Shown: positions 12,360 to 23,615, counted from the first letter of the stretch. The stretch is 64,000 bases of DNA from Ophioderma brevispina (GCA_023653785.1 JAMKCH010041312.1:21996-85995); one strand, 5' to 3'. Numbers and translations are program-made. The notes: generated by a model from the letters alone, not told the origin.

Positions 12360-13930
12360 TTACAAACGGAATACGCCGGGGCGAGCGTCACAGTCGGCCC
12401 CGGACCGGCACCGGATGGTGAGGGGGGGAAACTTTATGTATAGTGAAGATGAATTTAGTGTTGTTTCTGCAAGAGTGCCCTCGCAACGTTTTCTTGAGGA
12501 GTTTGTACGATTCTGTAGTACCCGACCGAAAAACGTTGTGGGGAGCCCTCCATGACATAGCCTCGCAGATTTCAGCAATGCTGATTCCGCGGTGTTAGGC
12601 CCAGGACGAAGTGATATTACGAAACAGAATGGGCTCGAGCTTGGAAGCTCCTATCACCGCGTTTGAATCATTAATTACAGCGCTAATCCATCTAGCAATT
12701 GCGCTTTTGACGGGGACCTGGGGGGAAGCGTTGTTTGTAAGAAACAACGAGCGTTCGAGGCCCCTGAGCGGGACTAGTTTTACGTTTGATAGCTACTCAA
12801 GGGCCCCGAAAGGGACACCACAGGCGATACTCTTCCCGCACCGAAGAGTGACTGCAATTAGGGGTATAAGAGGGTAAGGGTGGTAAGAAATTGTTGAGTG
12901 TCGGAATGGATGGCACTCGTTTCTTGCAGAAAAATCCGGCCTCTGAAAGAACATTTTGACCCTGCTCGAGAGAATTCTGACGACATTAGAGATATTCTTG
13001 ATCTCCGAGCATCAGCATGTCTCCCAGAGGCGAGCGCGACCAGGAAGACTGTCTTAATGTTGACATGTTTTAGTGATGCCTCACAATTGGTTCGAACGGG
13101 GGGGCTTTCACTACATAGTCTAAGACAGTATTAAGGTCCAAGGGTGGGACCGTCTTCCTGGTCGGGAGGTCGTGTATTAAAACATCCCCTCTAGAAGGAG
13201 GATCGGATCGAGCCACATCATTAATGGTAGATCCGTCCTCGAAACCTTAGATCGCTAAGATAGTGGACTTGTAGTTTCTAACAGTCGGAGTTTCAAGTCC
13301 GCATCAAAGAGATTCAGTGAGAAAGTCAGGCGATTCGGCTACAGCCGCCCGAGTCGGGGACACCTCTCGTCGCTCACAAGCGGAAGGGGGTTTTTTTTTT
13401 TTTGGTGTCGTGAAAAAGTCGTTGTTTGACCGGGGCGGTTTTTTTTTGAGTAGGGTCCAAGACGCTTAGAGTAAGCGTCCGTGGTGGACTTCCTTCGTCC
13501 CGCTGAATGAGCGACGGCAGCCCCCACTCTTGCGAAAGCCAGAATCTCGGCATCGCAGCCGGATAATGGCCACACAGTCAATGGCTAAGTGTTCCAGCGA
13601 CAGACTGGCGCTCCTCCGTCCGGAGGATACTAGGTCCGGACGGGTCGGTAGACGCAGGAGGCACAGCCGCCAAGCGATCCACCATTGGACGAAACCATAG
13701 ATGTTGCGGCCAGAAGGACCAGAAGGAGCGATGAGGATGACAACGGCATGCTCCCGCCCAATTTTCGACAATAGTGGTGCAGCATCGGAATTGTGGAAGG
13801 CATAGGCCGTGATCACCAGACAGTCCATCGCCAGAGCGATGACTGCGTACGCACCCGAGTGGTCGTGAGTCCGGCTGCAGTACAGAGGGAGCTGTTGACT
13901 CAGGTTCGAGGCGAACAGGGTCGATCTGGG
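12360..13930 (-). pseudogene. DIRS linker and tyrosine recombinase (frameshifted)
   Basis: The part nearest RNase H reads LFASNLSQQLPLY, a YAF segment and VVILIAPSGPSGRN, the usual DIRS connection between RNase H and recombinase. After RRKSTTDAYSKRLGPYSK (near 13450-13500), an SxRxST..YxxRxxxF core-binding start, come fragments of the catalytic domain: PVKSAIARWISAV (near 12660-12720), a TSSWA piece, and ISIAEICEAMSWRA followed by TTFFGR near 12530-12590. These match the end of DIRS tyrosine recombinases (RAxxTSWA, then xxxWxxxTTFxxxY). Several stops and shifts are present. The final tyrosine is not certain. Confidence 0.8.
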
Positions 13931-13949
13931 AAAATATACCTCTCGAAGA

Positions 13950-14500
13950 TCTCCGTACGACATCTCTCGTTCAGTATCCATTCCGAGGCCGTCGCCCTGC
14001 CGCGTGACAGATCGTTCGGCAGAAAGTTGAGGCACCCGGAATGTGTTACGCGGACTCGGTTGATGGCTCGATCACCGACACCACGCTATGATACGATGGC
14101 GAGAGTAACCACGGGCCGGGACCGAAGCCCGCCCTGCTTGTTGAAGTAGGCCACCACGGTGGATTGTCCGACTGTCTGTACTAGGACACTGGAGTTGGTC
14201 ACCATCAGCTCGAAGTGAGCAAGAGTTCGCCTCTACTGCCCACAAGTCGAGGCGATTGACATGGGGCCTGAGCCTCAGTCCGGGACCACGTCCCCGAGGC
14301 GCGGAGGTCTAGGGTGAATGAAACCCCCCCAACCCGACTTGCGCGTCCGTCGTGTTGATAACAACATCGACGGAAGGCGCAGGGAAAGAGATTACAGGAG
14401 TCGGTTGGGGCGGTGGTTTGGAGACCACCATGCCAGGTGTCCCCGGATCCCTGCATCATTGATAGGGATCAGACGGGAATCTGGGTGCTTGATCGGCCTA
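13950..14500 (-). pseudogene. DIRS RNase H region (frameshifted)
   Basis: Following the RT on the minus strand, readable pieces include a TTDAS..GWGG-like start around 14330-14360, AHFELMVTNSSVLVQT, and VVAYFNKQGGLRS at about 14120-14157. DIRS RNase H domains show TDAS..GWGA, ELxA and DN(T/S)xVVAYINKQGG..S in this order. In this copy DN reads differently and frames change, so activity is unlikely as written. The assignment rests on motif order and on position between RT and recombinase. Confidence 0.8.
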
Positions 14501-14639
14501 TAATGTCGCCCGAGGTGCATTTGAAGCATCCTCATATGGAAGCGACAGTACGGGACAGGTCGACGAGGGGGGGATGGCCATCAAGCATAGAGGCGAAGGG
14601 CCAGTCCGAGCGGGGGCATGGCGAAGCAAGCGCCATGGA

Positions 14640-15215
14640 GTAGCGTCGGGACAACGATTCATCCACACGCTCGGCCGGCCGGGATCTGCAATGCCGGAAA
14701 GCGTGCAGCCGAGCACCCAGATACTCAGGTCCTGAGAGGGGGTAAGGCTCGATTTGTCGAAGGTTGACAAATGAAGACCAACATATGCACGACCGGAAAA
14801 CGGTACGCTGACCATATCCGGCAGTCGCCTGGTGCGACGGACCGTAGATCAAACAGTCGTCCAGATAGGCGAGGTTGAACCCCTGACGCCTGAGGAATGC
14901 GCCCACCTCCCGGGTCACCATCGTGAAGACCCTGGGAGAGGTTGAAAGTCCGAAGGGGAGGCACGTCCACACGTACGACTGGCCCTCGATTTGAAATCTG
15001 AGCCAGCGACGGTCGGATTTGGCGACGGGAACTGTGAAGGTAGGCGTCTTTCAGATCCAAAGAAGACGCACAGCTCCCCTTCAAAGGACAGCGCAGGGTC
15101 GACGCGGGGTTTCACCGAAACTTCTTCGGCTTGAGTACTGATTTCGAGGCTTCGGTCAGGATGGGACGCCATCGGTCGTCTGGGGGCCACAAGAAGAAAC
15201 GTCGAACCAAAACAC
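14640..15215 (-). pseudogene. DIRS reverse transcriptase (frameshifted)
   Basis: Minus-strand translation gives SLDLKDAYLH, a shifted LRFQI-like strand, then WTCLPFGLSTSPRVFT (near 14917-14965) and the polymerase motif in LAYLDDCLIYG (YLDD codons at 14857-14868), followed by a GPEYLGARL-like segment. SxDLKDAYLHVP, LPFGLSTAPRVFT and YLDD are typical of DIRS and other YR-element reverse transcriptases, and clearly unlike LINE RT (YADD). At least two frame changes are needed between the DLKDAYLH and LPFGLS blocks. The catalytic aspartates are visible. Confidence 0.88.
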
Positions 15216-15549
15216 CTCACGGTGAATGGGGGTCGACTGGGGAGATGGCACCCTTCGCCAAGAGCGCCGAGACCTCGTCCAGAAGAAAGTTGATTCTTCG
15301 GTTCCCACGGAAGGGGGGTCGGGTCCGGGTGGGAAGTCGGCGGGGGGTCCGCGGTGAACTCTATACGGTAACCCCCGTTCCACCACCCTCAGCACCGCAA
15401 GAGCGCGGTGAAATGGCTTGGCACATTCCCGCGCGAAACGCAAGTGGCCGCCCCTCGGAGGTGGTTAAGGTCCGCTCCCGAATGAGAGGTCCCGCTGCGC
15501 CCGTGCCCTCAGGGACCAGACTTCTTCCCCTTCCACAGCGCCTTGCTTT

Positions 15550-18200
15550 TGGGAGGGGGGCGATTATTCGGGCCTGGCCCCAGGTGGGGGGGGAGGGGGA
15601 CTCTGGTAAAGTGGCCGGAGCTGCTGGCCTTTCTTGGTTCTGATGCGGTTCCTGGCTTTCGTCCTCAATGGCTGAACGGCTGGAAGAAGAAGAGCGAGAG
15701 CGCTTCCCTTCTTCTTCTTGGCCAAAGATCCCCGTGGGAGAGCTTCGGCCTGATCATCCTTTAGCGCCTGCTCCGACTCCAACGCCCGCCGACGCAGCAT
15801 GATTCACCGACGAACCTCCGATAGGACGTCCCGCGACTCGGGCTGGTCTTGGAGAGTGCCGATGCAAGATCGGAACGCAAGGGTTCGAATTGTGAAGCGG
15901 CGTTCTCGCCTGTCGCAGAATCTCAGGCGACCATCGCAAGACATTGAAGCCTGTCTGCCGAGTCACTAGCGAGGCTATGACAGTCAAAATCATCAGAGCT
16001 TACCGGGGAGAAAGCTCCACCCTCGCCCAACGGTAGGATCTGATGTCGTGGGCGAGGAGCATCGAGAAAGCGCCTAGTCTAACCAGAGGTCCGCGCCAGG
16101 TCCCTAGGTTGCCGCAGCTGTTCTCCCCAGAAGGGGGATAGCCCAGCCGAGCAAACCCTTGCCTGCTTTGGCAACTTGGCGCTAGGTCAAGATCAATGTC
16201 GGAGTCCTCAGTAAGGAGTCCTGTCCCCTTCACAGTTCTCAGCGACCTGCCGAAAGTTTTCACTGGTAGTTTGCAGCTCTGAGTGACCTCCCGTAGCGCT
16301 CCCACAGTAGACCTACGTCGGTCCGGAGCGTCAACGCCTGGACTCGTTCCGGAGGGAGGATAGGGAAGCCCAGATTGAGCTGTACCTCCTCCGCACGCCG
16401 CTTAGGCGCGCAGGGCAGGCCGAGACGTTCAGCCACCCTGCGCAGCACCTGAGGAGTGCACGCGGGAAGAGAGTCCACCTCCGCCTGCTCCGAAGCTGCC
16501 GCTGACGTCGAATCTGCTAAGGAGTGTCACCAGTGCCCCACCCTCCGATTCTGAAACATCGAAGTCTGCGGCTGGTAGAGTCCTGAGAGGACGGTGCAGC
16601 AGGGGCGGAAGAAGGCGGAGGTCCAGGCGTCGCCACCTTGGCGGCGACACCCAGGGCCTCCCTCATGACCCAAACGCACTGGCCTAGGCCTGAGGCCGCG
16701 GAGCCATGATCGACTGACCAGCCCGACCTGACTAGTGTACAGACCGAGAAAGTGTGGGGACGACACCCCAAATCCCAGGCACGTAAGCCGAAGGTAGGGG
16801 ACGGAGAAACCGCCCTGCCCTGGCCCTTTACCAGGCTGTACCGCCGCGAGCTTGACCTGGCCCCAGGAAGTAGACAAACTGCTGCAGCAGCGGTGCAACC
16901 AACCCGCTCGAAAGCGGGTCGGAAGCAGCCTCGACAGCACCTGGTGCCAGGTGCTGGGCAGCCGACGGCGAGCGCGGAATGACCATGCCTGGGGAGTTGG
17001 CTCCGGCATCGGAGCCCCGGTCGAAAGACCATCCCAGACTGACCCGCCCCAGAAGTCCAGCACGACTGGGTGGGATAGGCCACTTACGGGGACGCAGCGT
17101 AACCAGAAGAGGCTTGGCAGCGGGTACTGTGTCCCCGCAGTGTGGGCCACGAAGCTGCCCCGCAGAACGCCAGTGGCAGGGGCACCCCCGGTACCCCCAC
17201 CATAGGCGCCCGCCGCGGAAGCAATGCCGCGGACCAGCACTAGCAACCACAGCAGGCGTACCCCACCGATAGGCGGACCCGCCGCGGAGCCGATGCCGGC
17301 GGACCAGCACTAGCAACCAGCAGGCATACCCGCAAGAGAGGCCTGACCCGACCTATCAGCTGGGGCGTCACTGCGATCGCAACAAAGCCATCGGAGCAGC
17401 CACTCGCTACCGCAATCCCCGAATGCCCATAGCAGCATGCGGCGTCAACCGAGGAGCATCTGCATTACTAGCAAGGCTGACATGCGGGGTGTAGCAAGAG
17501 AATCCAGCACCTGCGGCGTGCCCGCCACGGTATCCGAGCCCACGCCAAGGTTGCCCGAGACATACCCCGAAGTGATTGCTACCGTGGTCGCGGTCAAGGT
17601 GCCCAAAGACACCGGAACCGGCAACCCCTTTAGGTGTGGATAACCACGGCGATGGATCAGCCCGTCGACCTGGGCACCACCATCACCACTCACCACCACC
17701 GGAATGCCCGCAGCCGCCAGTCCCCCTGGGGGGTCGGGCAGAGCCGACCGCGCCAGCCTGCCCGTATCGCCCCTATGTCTGAACCTGGCGAGCCAGCGGC
17801 CGATGATACGCCAAGGAGACGGCCCAGCCATCCCCGCAACGCTTCACGAAGCAGCCGAAGCTACCTACCTTTTGGAGCACCCAAGCCGCAGCGCTGCCTG
17901 GGACTCCCCGGAACGGAGCCCGATCACCACCCCCCCCCTTTCCCCGTGAACGCAACACGAGCGGCGTACCCCTTTTTCGATGGTTTCCCCTGAACATCCG
18001 TAAGTCCGAGAACATAAGAGGCGCCCGCGGTTTGGGTCGGTAACATTGCCTGTTTCGACAACTAAAGGATGGGGGTCCACTCATGAATGAGGCAGGGCGC
18101 GAACGCAATGTGCGCCATATTAACGGGGTGAGCGGAGGTTGCTTAGATGGAATAGCGTGCGCAATAAAAACGTAAAGAAAAATAACCAGCGTTCCGTGGA
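15550..18200 (-). other. GC-rich 5' part of the DIRS element
   Basis: This stretch precedes the RT on the coding strand and occupies the place of the gag-like ORF of DIRS elements. Several overlapping open frames exist, up to about 239 codons, but high GC makes stop-free frames common and no motif was recognised. A direct repeat of about 70 bp lies near 17206-17335. I cannot assign a protein. The composition is continuous with the RT part, which supports one element. Confidence 0.55.
17206..17335. repeat. Direct repeat of about 70 bp inside the DIRS 5' region
   Basis: Two neighbouring copies share CGCCGCGGA, GCGGACCAGCACTAGCAACC and CAGCAGGC. They fall in the unrecognised 5' part of the element. 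Confidence 0.6.
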
Positions 18201-18689
18201 GGTCTCCCGGTACGAAACGTCAAGACACAAAAACCAACTCGTAAACTGAGTCACGAACTTTTCAAGAAATTTTCAAACACATTTTTCACATATTTTAATT
18301 AAGTATACCACACGCATATAAATGAAAATAATACGCACACCAGACCACAAATTTGTTAGCGAGCAAGCCCGATAACAAATAACATAACAAACTCACACAT
18401 ATATCAAAGGTCATTCAAAGCAGCAACAATGCTTCAATGGCTGCCTTTGTTACTGTTTCCCCTACCAGACACATACCGCATGGCGGCAAAAAAGGATAGC
18501 AAAACAAGAGCTCTCCGACGGTGTTAAAGCCTCCGTTTATTCCGCCTGAAAGCGCGTTATAAATCCAGTATATAATCCAGTATATAATACAGATAGATAT
18601 GGTATAGTAGTAGAGTGTTCCGTTTGGACGACAACGAGTCCAGTATCAAAATCTCAGTTATTTGCTGTAAATTTAGCATAGCTGCGGTA

Positions 18690-18884
18690 ATACGCGTCCG
18701 TCTTGGTTAACATCCAACGAATTAGGAAGAGCTATGGTCGCCAGGGTGTGACCTGGGGTCAGGTCGAGCCCTTTCTCTTTAAAAAAGAAGAAAAAAAATG
18801 GGGTGTTATTATGGTAATTGGGGCTTCCACTTCTCAGCAGGGAAATGCATATATTTCCGCAACATTGGTGTAAAGGAAATCATG
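18690..18884. repeat. DIRS terminal inverted repeat, 5' end of element
   Basis: Inverted partner of 11826-12012. It includes GGTGTTATTATGGTAAT, CACTTCTCAGCAGGG and AATGCATATATTTCC. It contains an A-rich stretch (18782-18799) that the other arm lacks. Host sequence with a tRNA-like SINE begins about 35 bp beyond its outer end. Confidence 0.88.
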
Positions 18885-18929
18885 TCAGTGTAATGATTTT
18901 AACTATTGGAAGTTTTTGACTGGTACTAA

Positions 18930-18992
18930 CATGTTAGCCTAGTTGTTTAAAGCATCCTTCTCACTCAGTTGTGGGTTCAAATCCTGACAGGT
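18930..18992 (+). repeat. tRNA-derived SINE head (or tRNA relic)
   Basis: TAGCCTAGTTG at 18935-18945 fits the RNA polymerase III A box, and GGTTCAAATCC at 18974-18984 fits the B box exactly, at normal tRNA spacing. No full cloverleaf is evident, so a tRNA-derived SINE is more likely than a working tRNA. It starts just outside the DIRS end. Confidence 0.65.
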
Positions 18993-19227
18993 CAAACCAA
19001 ATTGACTGAAGAATATTACTACTGTTATCTTGTCCATCACTTTGCCATTTATGAATGAGTTAGGGAATCAAACAAGATCAGGCATACTAGTCTCTTGTCA
19101 ATGGCAGCCCATCCGAGTGCACTTTAACTGACCTATGAAATGCCACGAATCAAAGAACTAGGATTCAACAATAAGGGCCCATCAGGTAAAGACAACTAAC
19201 CTTGTCCCGTATGACGCTTTTCAGTAC
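18993..19227. other. LPIN: Lipin intron side of the exon at 19228
   Basis: Sequence after the SINE head, possibly its tail, leading to the lipin donor. No downstream lipin exon is recognised here. Confidence 0.45.
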
Positions 19228-19372
19228 CTTTGGTGGGCCTGCGTGGCCCGAATCACTCTATGATAGGTAGAGGAAGTCTCGCCATTGTCCTTCATGCGGG
19301 AATAGAGGTTGGCCACGCCTGGTTGTCCCATCTTTACCCCGGACGGGCAGATTTGGTCCCATGACATCAGAT
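19228..19372 (-). CDS. LPIN: Lipin C-LIP exon after DIDGT (frameshifted)
   Basis: The acceptor is ATTTTCAG at 19373-19380 and the donor is AAAG|GTACTG at 19227. It opens with A TCT GAT GTC ATG, completing the family sequence DIDGTIT(K/R)SDV exactly in phase. Readable blocks are SDVMG, GKD, then in another frame GVANLYSRMKDNG, then FLYLS, then a GHAGPPK end that fits the family's SARAIGxAxxTK. Two or three small indels are needed, so this exon is broken as written. This is the last lipin exon found; the rest of the HAD fold should follow downstream (lower coordinates), but only the DIRS element and AT-rich DNA are seen there. Confidence 0.9.
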
Positions 19373-20085
19373 CTGAAAATTGGGATAATGGCGATTAGTC
19401 AGAATGGCGTCTAGCCCTTGAAGAGGTGTGTGTGATTCCAGAGTAAACTTAATTTTAGTATGAATATTGAATAAAGAACCAATATTGGTGTAATCTCAAA
19501 AGATGACTCTTTACATCTGAACAAGCCACAGGAGTAGTCTGCTTTGATAACATATTACGATCCATTTACAGAAAAAGGCTACCTGAATCCAATATCCATT
19601 TACTTTATCGGTGGATTACAAAAAGCAAATTTCTATTACCTTGACTGCCCATTATTCAAAAGCACGCTCTTTGATTGGTTAGTTTATTGCCCATTATTCT
19701 GCAATAATGGGCCCGCGATTACGCCCCAATGCGCCATGCAAAGCGCACTTTCTTTTCAGTGTGTGCCACCACCACTCTAGGCACAGACGTTAACATTTAG
19801 GCACATACGGCAAGGCACGCGTTGTAAAGATGTGGACAGCTGTTATATTTTTTTAAAGAAATGGCCAGTAATTAGTTTATTTTCTTAAGGTAATAGAATT
19901 TAAATTAAGGGTGCAAAGTCTATATGTTGATGCTGAATGTGTCCTCGGCAGTAAAAACATTTGAATGGGTCTCGGCTTTGCCTTAGTCCATTTTTCATGT
20001 TTTTACTTGCATCGGACACATTCTTGCATAAACATGGACATCTTGCCCTTTATTTCTTAAATCCACTTACACCTGAAGGGTGCAC
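19373..20085. other. LPIN: Lipin intron with two hairpins
   Basis: A perfect short hairpin CCCATTATTCTGCAATAATGGG lies near 19690-19711. A larger one at about 19935-20024 has arms GAATGTGTCC..CAGTAAAAACATTTGAATGG against the inverse at the other end (CCATTTTTCATGTTTTTACT then GGACACATTC). Neither contains coding sequence. The larger one looks like a decayed MITE. Confidence 0.6.
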
Positions 20086-22093
20086 CATATGGGCAATTCC
20101 ACGGTGATGTCCCCTTTGTAACGTCCATGACGCATTTTCTAAAGCTTATATCTTGTTAATTAACTGGAGTTTTCTAGAATTATTATGATCTAAGGGGCAT
20201 TTTGTGATTTCAGCACCCCCTGTTTTATTCATTGATCACAAGATATCCTTGAGAAAAGCTTATTCTCAAATTTTGAGCTGATCCCAATCTTGCGGTTTGT
20301 ATTATGAGCAATTGTTTGTTTCCCACGGTCCCACAGGCTACTGTGCTGTAATTTCTGTCCGTTTACGGACAGAAAATACAAAATTGCGAATTTCTTACAG
20401 ATGCGACCGAATTTGCACGTAAGATTGAGCACACGTGGATTACTAAGGCTAACGGTTCAGATGATATAAAAATCTCAACATTTTGAGGTAAGTCGGGGGG
20501 ACGAGGCTGTGGATCACGAAATGCCCCTTTAAACAATAGGAGCTGCTCTAAGCACACACCTCTAAATTATCAATTAGGAATAAGTGTTGCAAATTCAACA
20601 CATGTAACATCCATGACGTTTCCACAAATGTAACGTCCATGACGCTTGTTTTGATGTATTTCTATACTGTTATGTCTCGTGGACTTCTAAGGTCAGAAAT
20701 ACCTTTCAAACACAAATAAACGAGCCTTGTGCACAAGTGATCCGAATTTTATATAACAAAACAGATTTAATGATTTTAATCAGATTGGATCAAGAATTTG
20801 GTATGTGCAAAGCACAATTATCTATACATTCAAAATTACACTTATCAATTCTAATCTTACTCAGAGTTCATTTATGTCTCCAACTAAAAGTAGCGTTGCA
20901 GTTCAACGTTGATATGTCCTCACATTGAAGACTCCAAAATGACAGTATGCAAAGTCACGCTTGAAAAGTAATATATTCCATGGGAATCTTCTCAGTCCTG
21001 AAGGTAATTTTGCCCAGCAGTTCAAGACGACAAGGTTAAAAAAGTCCCTCGACGACACTAATATTCCACAGTATATCAGTCCAAGATAATCACCATGATT
21101 TCTATCTGTCCACAATTTGGAATCCTATTTTTTTAATTCCCAGCACTTTTGGCTTCAAAGACGACAGAGAATAATTACAGCGACTCTGCTCACATGGCAT
21201 TATAAATCCTGGCACTAGGTACTTTACAGGTCTGCTCCTCAATGCAGAGTAAAACTAGCTATGACTTCTAGCTACTTGTTACTAGTGGATGCTGGCAGAG
21301 AGTCCTTACTCAAATCTCCAGTATATATTGACTTCACAAAGTTCCTAAGTCTTAAAATAGACATTACCAAAGCATCATGCATAAACATAACCTTGCACTA
21401 GCTGACCAATTGGAATTCACATAAATTATATTATCTGAATTACATCACTTCACATATATAACTCTATGGGGGAATCCCCCAGATCATGCAATGTTTTGAT
21501 CTTAAAGCATAAACAAGTTGACTCAGTTACTAAGTTTACATCTTGGGGAATTCCCGACTTCCCCTATTGTGCAATCTAACAGGTGCACCTTGTACAAACA
21601 ACACTTGAGGAATCTCCTGCTCTCTTTTTTTATCATAAACAAAGTACTTTTCCTGTGAGAAATCTTTTCTCAAATAAAATTGAGATATAAAATAATATTT
21701 TAATCAAAATTTTAAGGGTAATATAACAATACTATAGTAAGGTGTTTTCCCTTACTTGTATTCAAAGTTAGATACTATGTTGCTGTGGTTACATTATTAA
21801 ACAGGAACCATGAAGCTTCAGGTTGCAACTTCAGAGAGCTTTTGTAATGAATGTTGTCCAAAAAAATGGTTGTCCATTCTCGTAACGTCCATGACATTCA
21901 CTTCTAAAGCTCATATCTTTTTAATCAGTTGGAGGTCCTTAGAAATTTCATGCTTGTGTTAAACATTAGAGTGTCCACTAACATTACCACAAATAAAATT
22001 AACATCTAAAGCATTCTACTTTATTGGAATACCTTTTGAATTCAGGAGGTGGGATCAAAACATAACGTCCATGACGGTGGAATTACCCATATG
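20086..22093. mobile_element. 2.0-kb inverted-repeat element in a lipin intron
   Basis: The left terminus CATATGGGCAATTCCACGGT and the right terminus, which reads CATATGGGTAATTCCACCGT on the minus strand, form a terminal inverted repeat. The motif TAACGTCCATGAC or a one-base variant recurs at 20119, 20605, 20631, 21883 and 22063. No transposase frame was recognised. A 340-bp TTAA-type element is nested at 20191-20531. The right end lies 125 bp from the DIDGT exon. Confidence 0.8.
20191..20531. mobile_element. 340-bp TTAA-type MITE, copy A (nested)
   Basis: The terminal inverted repeats are AGGGGCATTT(T/C)GTGAT at the left and the inverse of AAAGGGGCATTTCGTGATCC at the right. The centre holds the palindrome TTTCTGTCCGTTTACGGACA plus GAAA. 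A second copy in opposite orientation lies at 45369-45724. CTAA and TTAA flank the ends, so a piggyBac-type TTAA target is likely but not proven. Confidence 0.85.
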
Positions 22094-22217
22094 CAATTAA
22101 GACCTTACATTGTGAATCATTTCAATACCATGACAAATGGGTGGCAAGACTGAATTTTGCACAGCATCTATTCTGATTGAATGAAGGATAATCAATGCCT
22201 GCATGGGTTTTACTTAC

Positions 22218-22366
22218 TTTGTGATTGTACCATCGATGTCAGAGATGATAATCTTACTGTCAAACTTCCACAGATAGATAGTGGATTCACACACTGCTGT
22301 ACCCTGGTATCGAGTTGTCACAGAGTAGGTGATCTCATTAGCGCCGGGTTTCAAATTCAGTTTGCT
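22218..22366 (-). CDS. LPIN: Lipin C-LIP exon with catalytic DIDGT
   Basis: Clean 149-bp exon with acceptor CATGTAG at 22367-22373 and donor AAA|GTAAGTA at 22217. It encodes [37 protein letters not shown] and DIDGTITK. DxDxT is the haloacid-dehalogenase-type phosphatase motif; in lipins the first Asp is the nucleophile and the motif is DIDGT, seen here at 22226-22240. All key residues in view are present, so the catalytic start of the domain looks intact. It ends with AA, and the A opening the next exon completes Lys. This is the strongest family assignment in the window. Confidence 0.98.
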
Positions 22367-22669
22367 CTACATGGGGAGACAATAACAGAATAAACCATAT
22401 ATTACCTCAATATAGTAAGAATAGTGGATTGTTGTCAAAATAGGAATTTCATTGGAACCAGGACCCAGATGTAACAACAAAACGTTCCCGTAAGTCACCA
22501 AAATTAATCAGCATTTGAAAGTCATTTCAAAATGCTGCTGTTTTGTAATTCATTTGATCTTTGTTTATGTACATTCTACAGAGGGCCCTTGTGGAAAGCA
22601 GCGCTTTATTCCCCTCTTTGAAGATGTCTGAAATAAATATAGTAAAATATTTGACAAGTGTTTGTGTTA

Positions 22670-23615
22670 AGGGTTGTTTTACAATCAGGGTACCTCTTGG
22701 CTGAACACTACAATGTGACCCATAAAAATCATGTCTATACTTTTTCATAAATGATACTATGCCAACTTTAAGACCACCAAAAGCACAACCTACAGCTGCA
22801 AAGAAACCATTTGAAATGCTTGATGACTAACAAAAATATGAACATATGTATGGAAATTGCTTAAAATCACCGTCTCATTTGATGAAGGTTAATATTTGAG
22901 TAGAACCAGCACAATCATAAAGAACATTTGGGACAACATTCAACATTCAGGAATAATATTTGAAGCAAGGTAATTAATTTCCAGAAATCTTAGAAGAATG
23001 TGACCATTCCGTAACGTGTGGTGTCAATTTGAAATTTAGTGGGAAATTCCGTCAAAAAATGTCTTCTCCGAATTTAGGCCAATAAAGCTTAAACTAAATT
23101 GACAGATTGATTTGTGGTATTTTCTTTAAAAACTCTAGTTATGTTCTATACATTTGTAGTAAACACTTGGTGGCTACCCATTAAGTTTTCCTGTATGACA
23201 TGATCAAAAGTTAGAAGTCAGTGTTCCGTCAAAATCTGTCCTATCCGAAAACATGAAGTTTGACTAACCATAAAAATTGTTCCTGAAGACCTCACATCTC
23301 CAAATTTTGGAAACATACTGTTTGCATTATCTATATTACAAAAATATTAATACTGAAAATAATCAAAGCACTTTGTTTTTTCACCCCAAATGTAGAAATG
23401 AATGAAGTGTTCTGTCAAAATCTTGTCCTCTCTGAAAAATGTAACATTTCGTCAATCACAAAAATTGTTCACGAAGACATGACGCCTCAAAATTTTGGAA
23501 TTATACTTCTCAACTTGCCTACAATGTAAAAACATAAATATTGAAAAGAATCATGAGACTTCATTTTTCACCCTAAATGAGACAGCCAAGGTACCCTGAT
23601 TGTAAAAACAACCCT
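22670..23615. mobile_element. 946-bp inverted-repeat element abutting a lipin splice donor
   Basis: The left end AGGGTTGTTTTACAATCAGG, then GTACCTCTTGGCTG, is matched inverted at the right end (GCCAAGGTACCCTGATTG, then AAAAACAACCCT). Arms are about 33 bp. Inside are three tandem units of about 185 bp (near 23040, 23225 and 23410) containing TTCCGTCAAAA..TGTC and ACATCTCCAAATTTTGGAA-like text. The outer base at 23615 follows directly on the GTAAGT donor hexamer (23616-23621) of the lipin intron. Confidence 0.85.

Larger units (their letters stand above)
11790..18898 (-). mobile_element. DIRS-type tyrosine-recombinase retrotransposon (about 7.1 kb, decayed)
   Basis: This GC-rich block stands out against AT-rich flanks. 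On the minus strand it carries, in order, an unrecognised 5' region (gag-like place), a reverse transcriptase with LPFGLSTSPRVFT and YLDD, RNase H, and a tyrosine recombinase. Terminal inverted repeats of about 190 bp lie at 11826-12012 and 18690-18884. A segment at 12053-12165 is complementary to both outer ends, as expected for the internal complementary region of DIRS elements, which are thought to replicate through circular intermediates; the last point is family knowledge. All frames are interrupted by stops and indels, so the copy is inactive or poorly sequenced. Outer ends were placed from the internal complementary match, to within about 10 bp. The element lies downstream of lipin exon 19228-19372, probably within a lipin intron. 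Confidence 0.9.

Noticed and set aside
16527..17246. 239-codon minus-strand frame in GC-rich DNA
   Set aside because: Several frames are open at once because of high GC, and no motif is seen. It is better described as the 5' part of the DIRS element.
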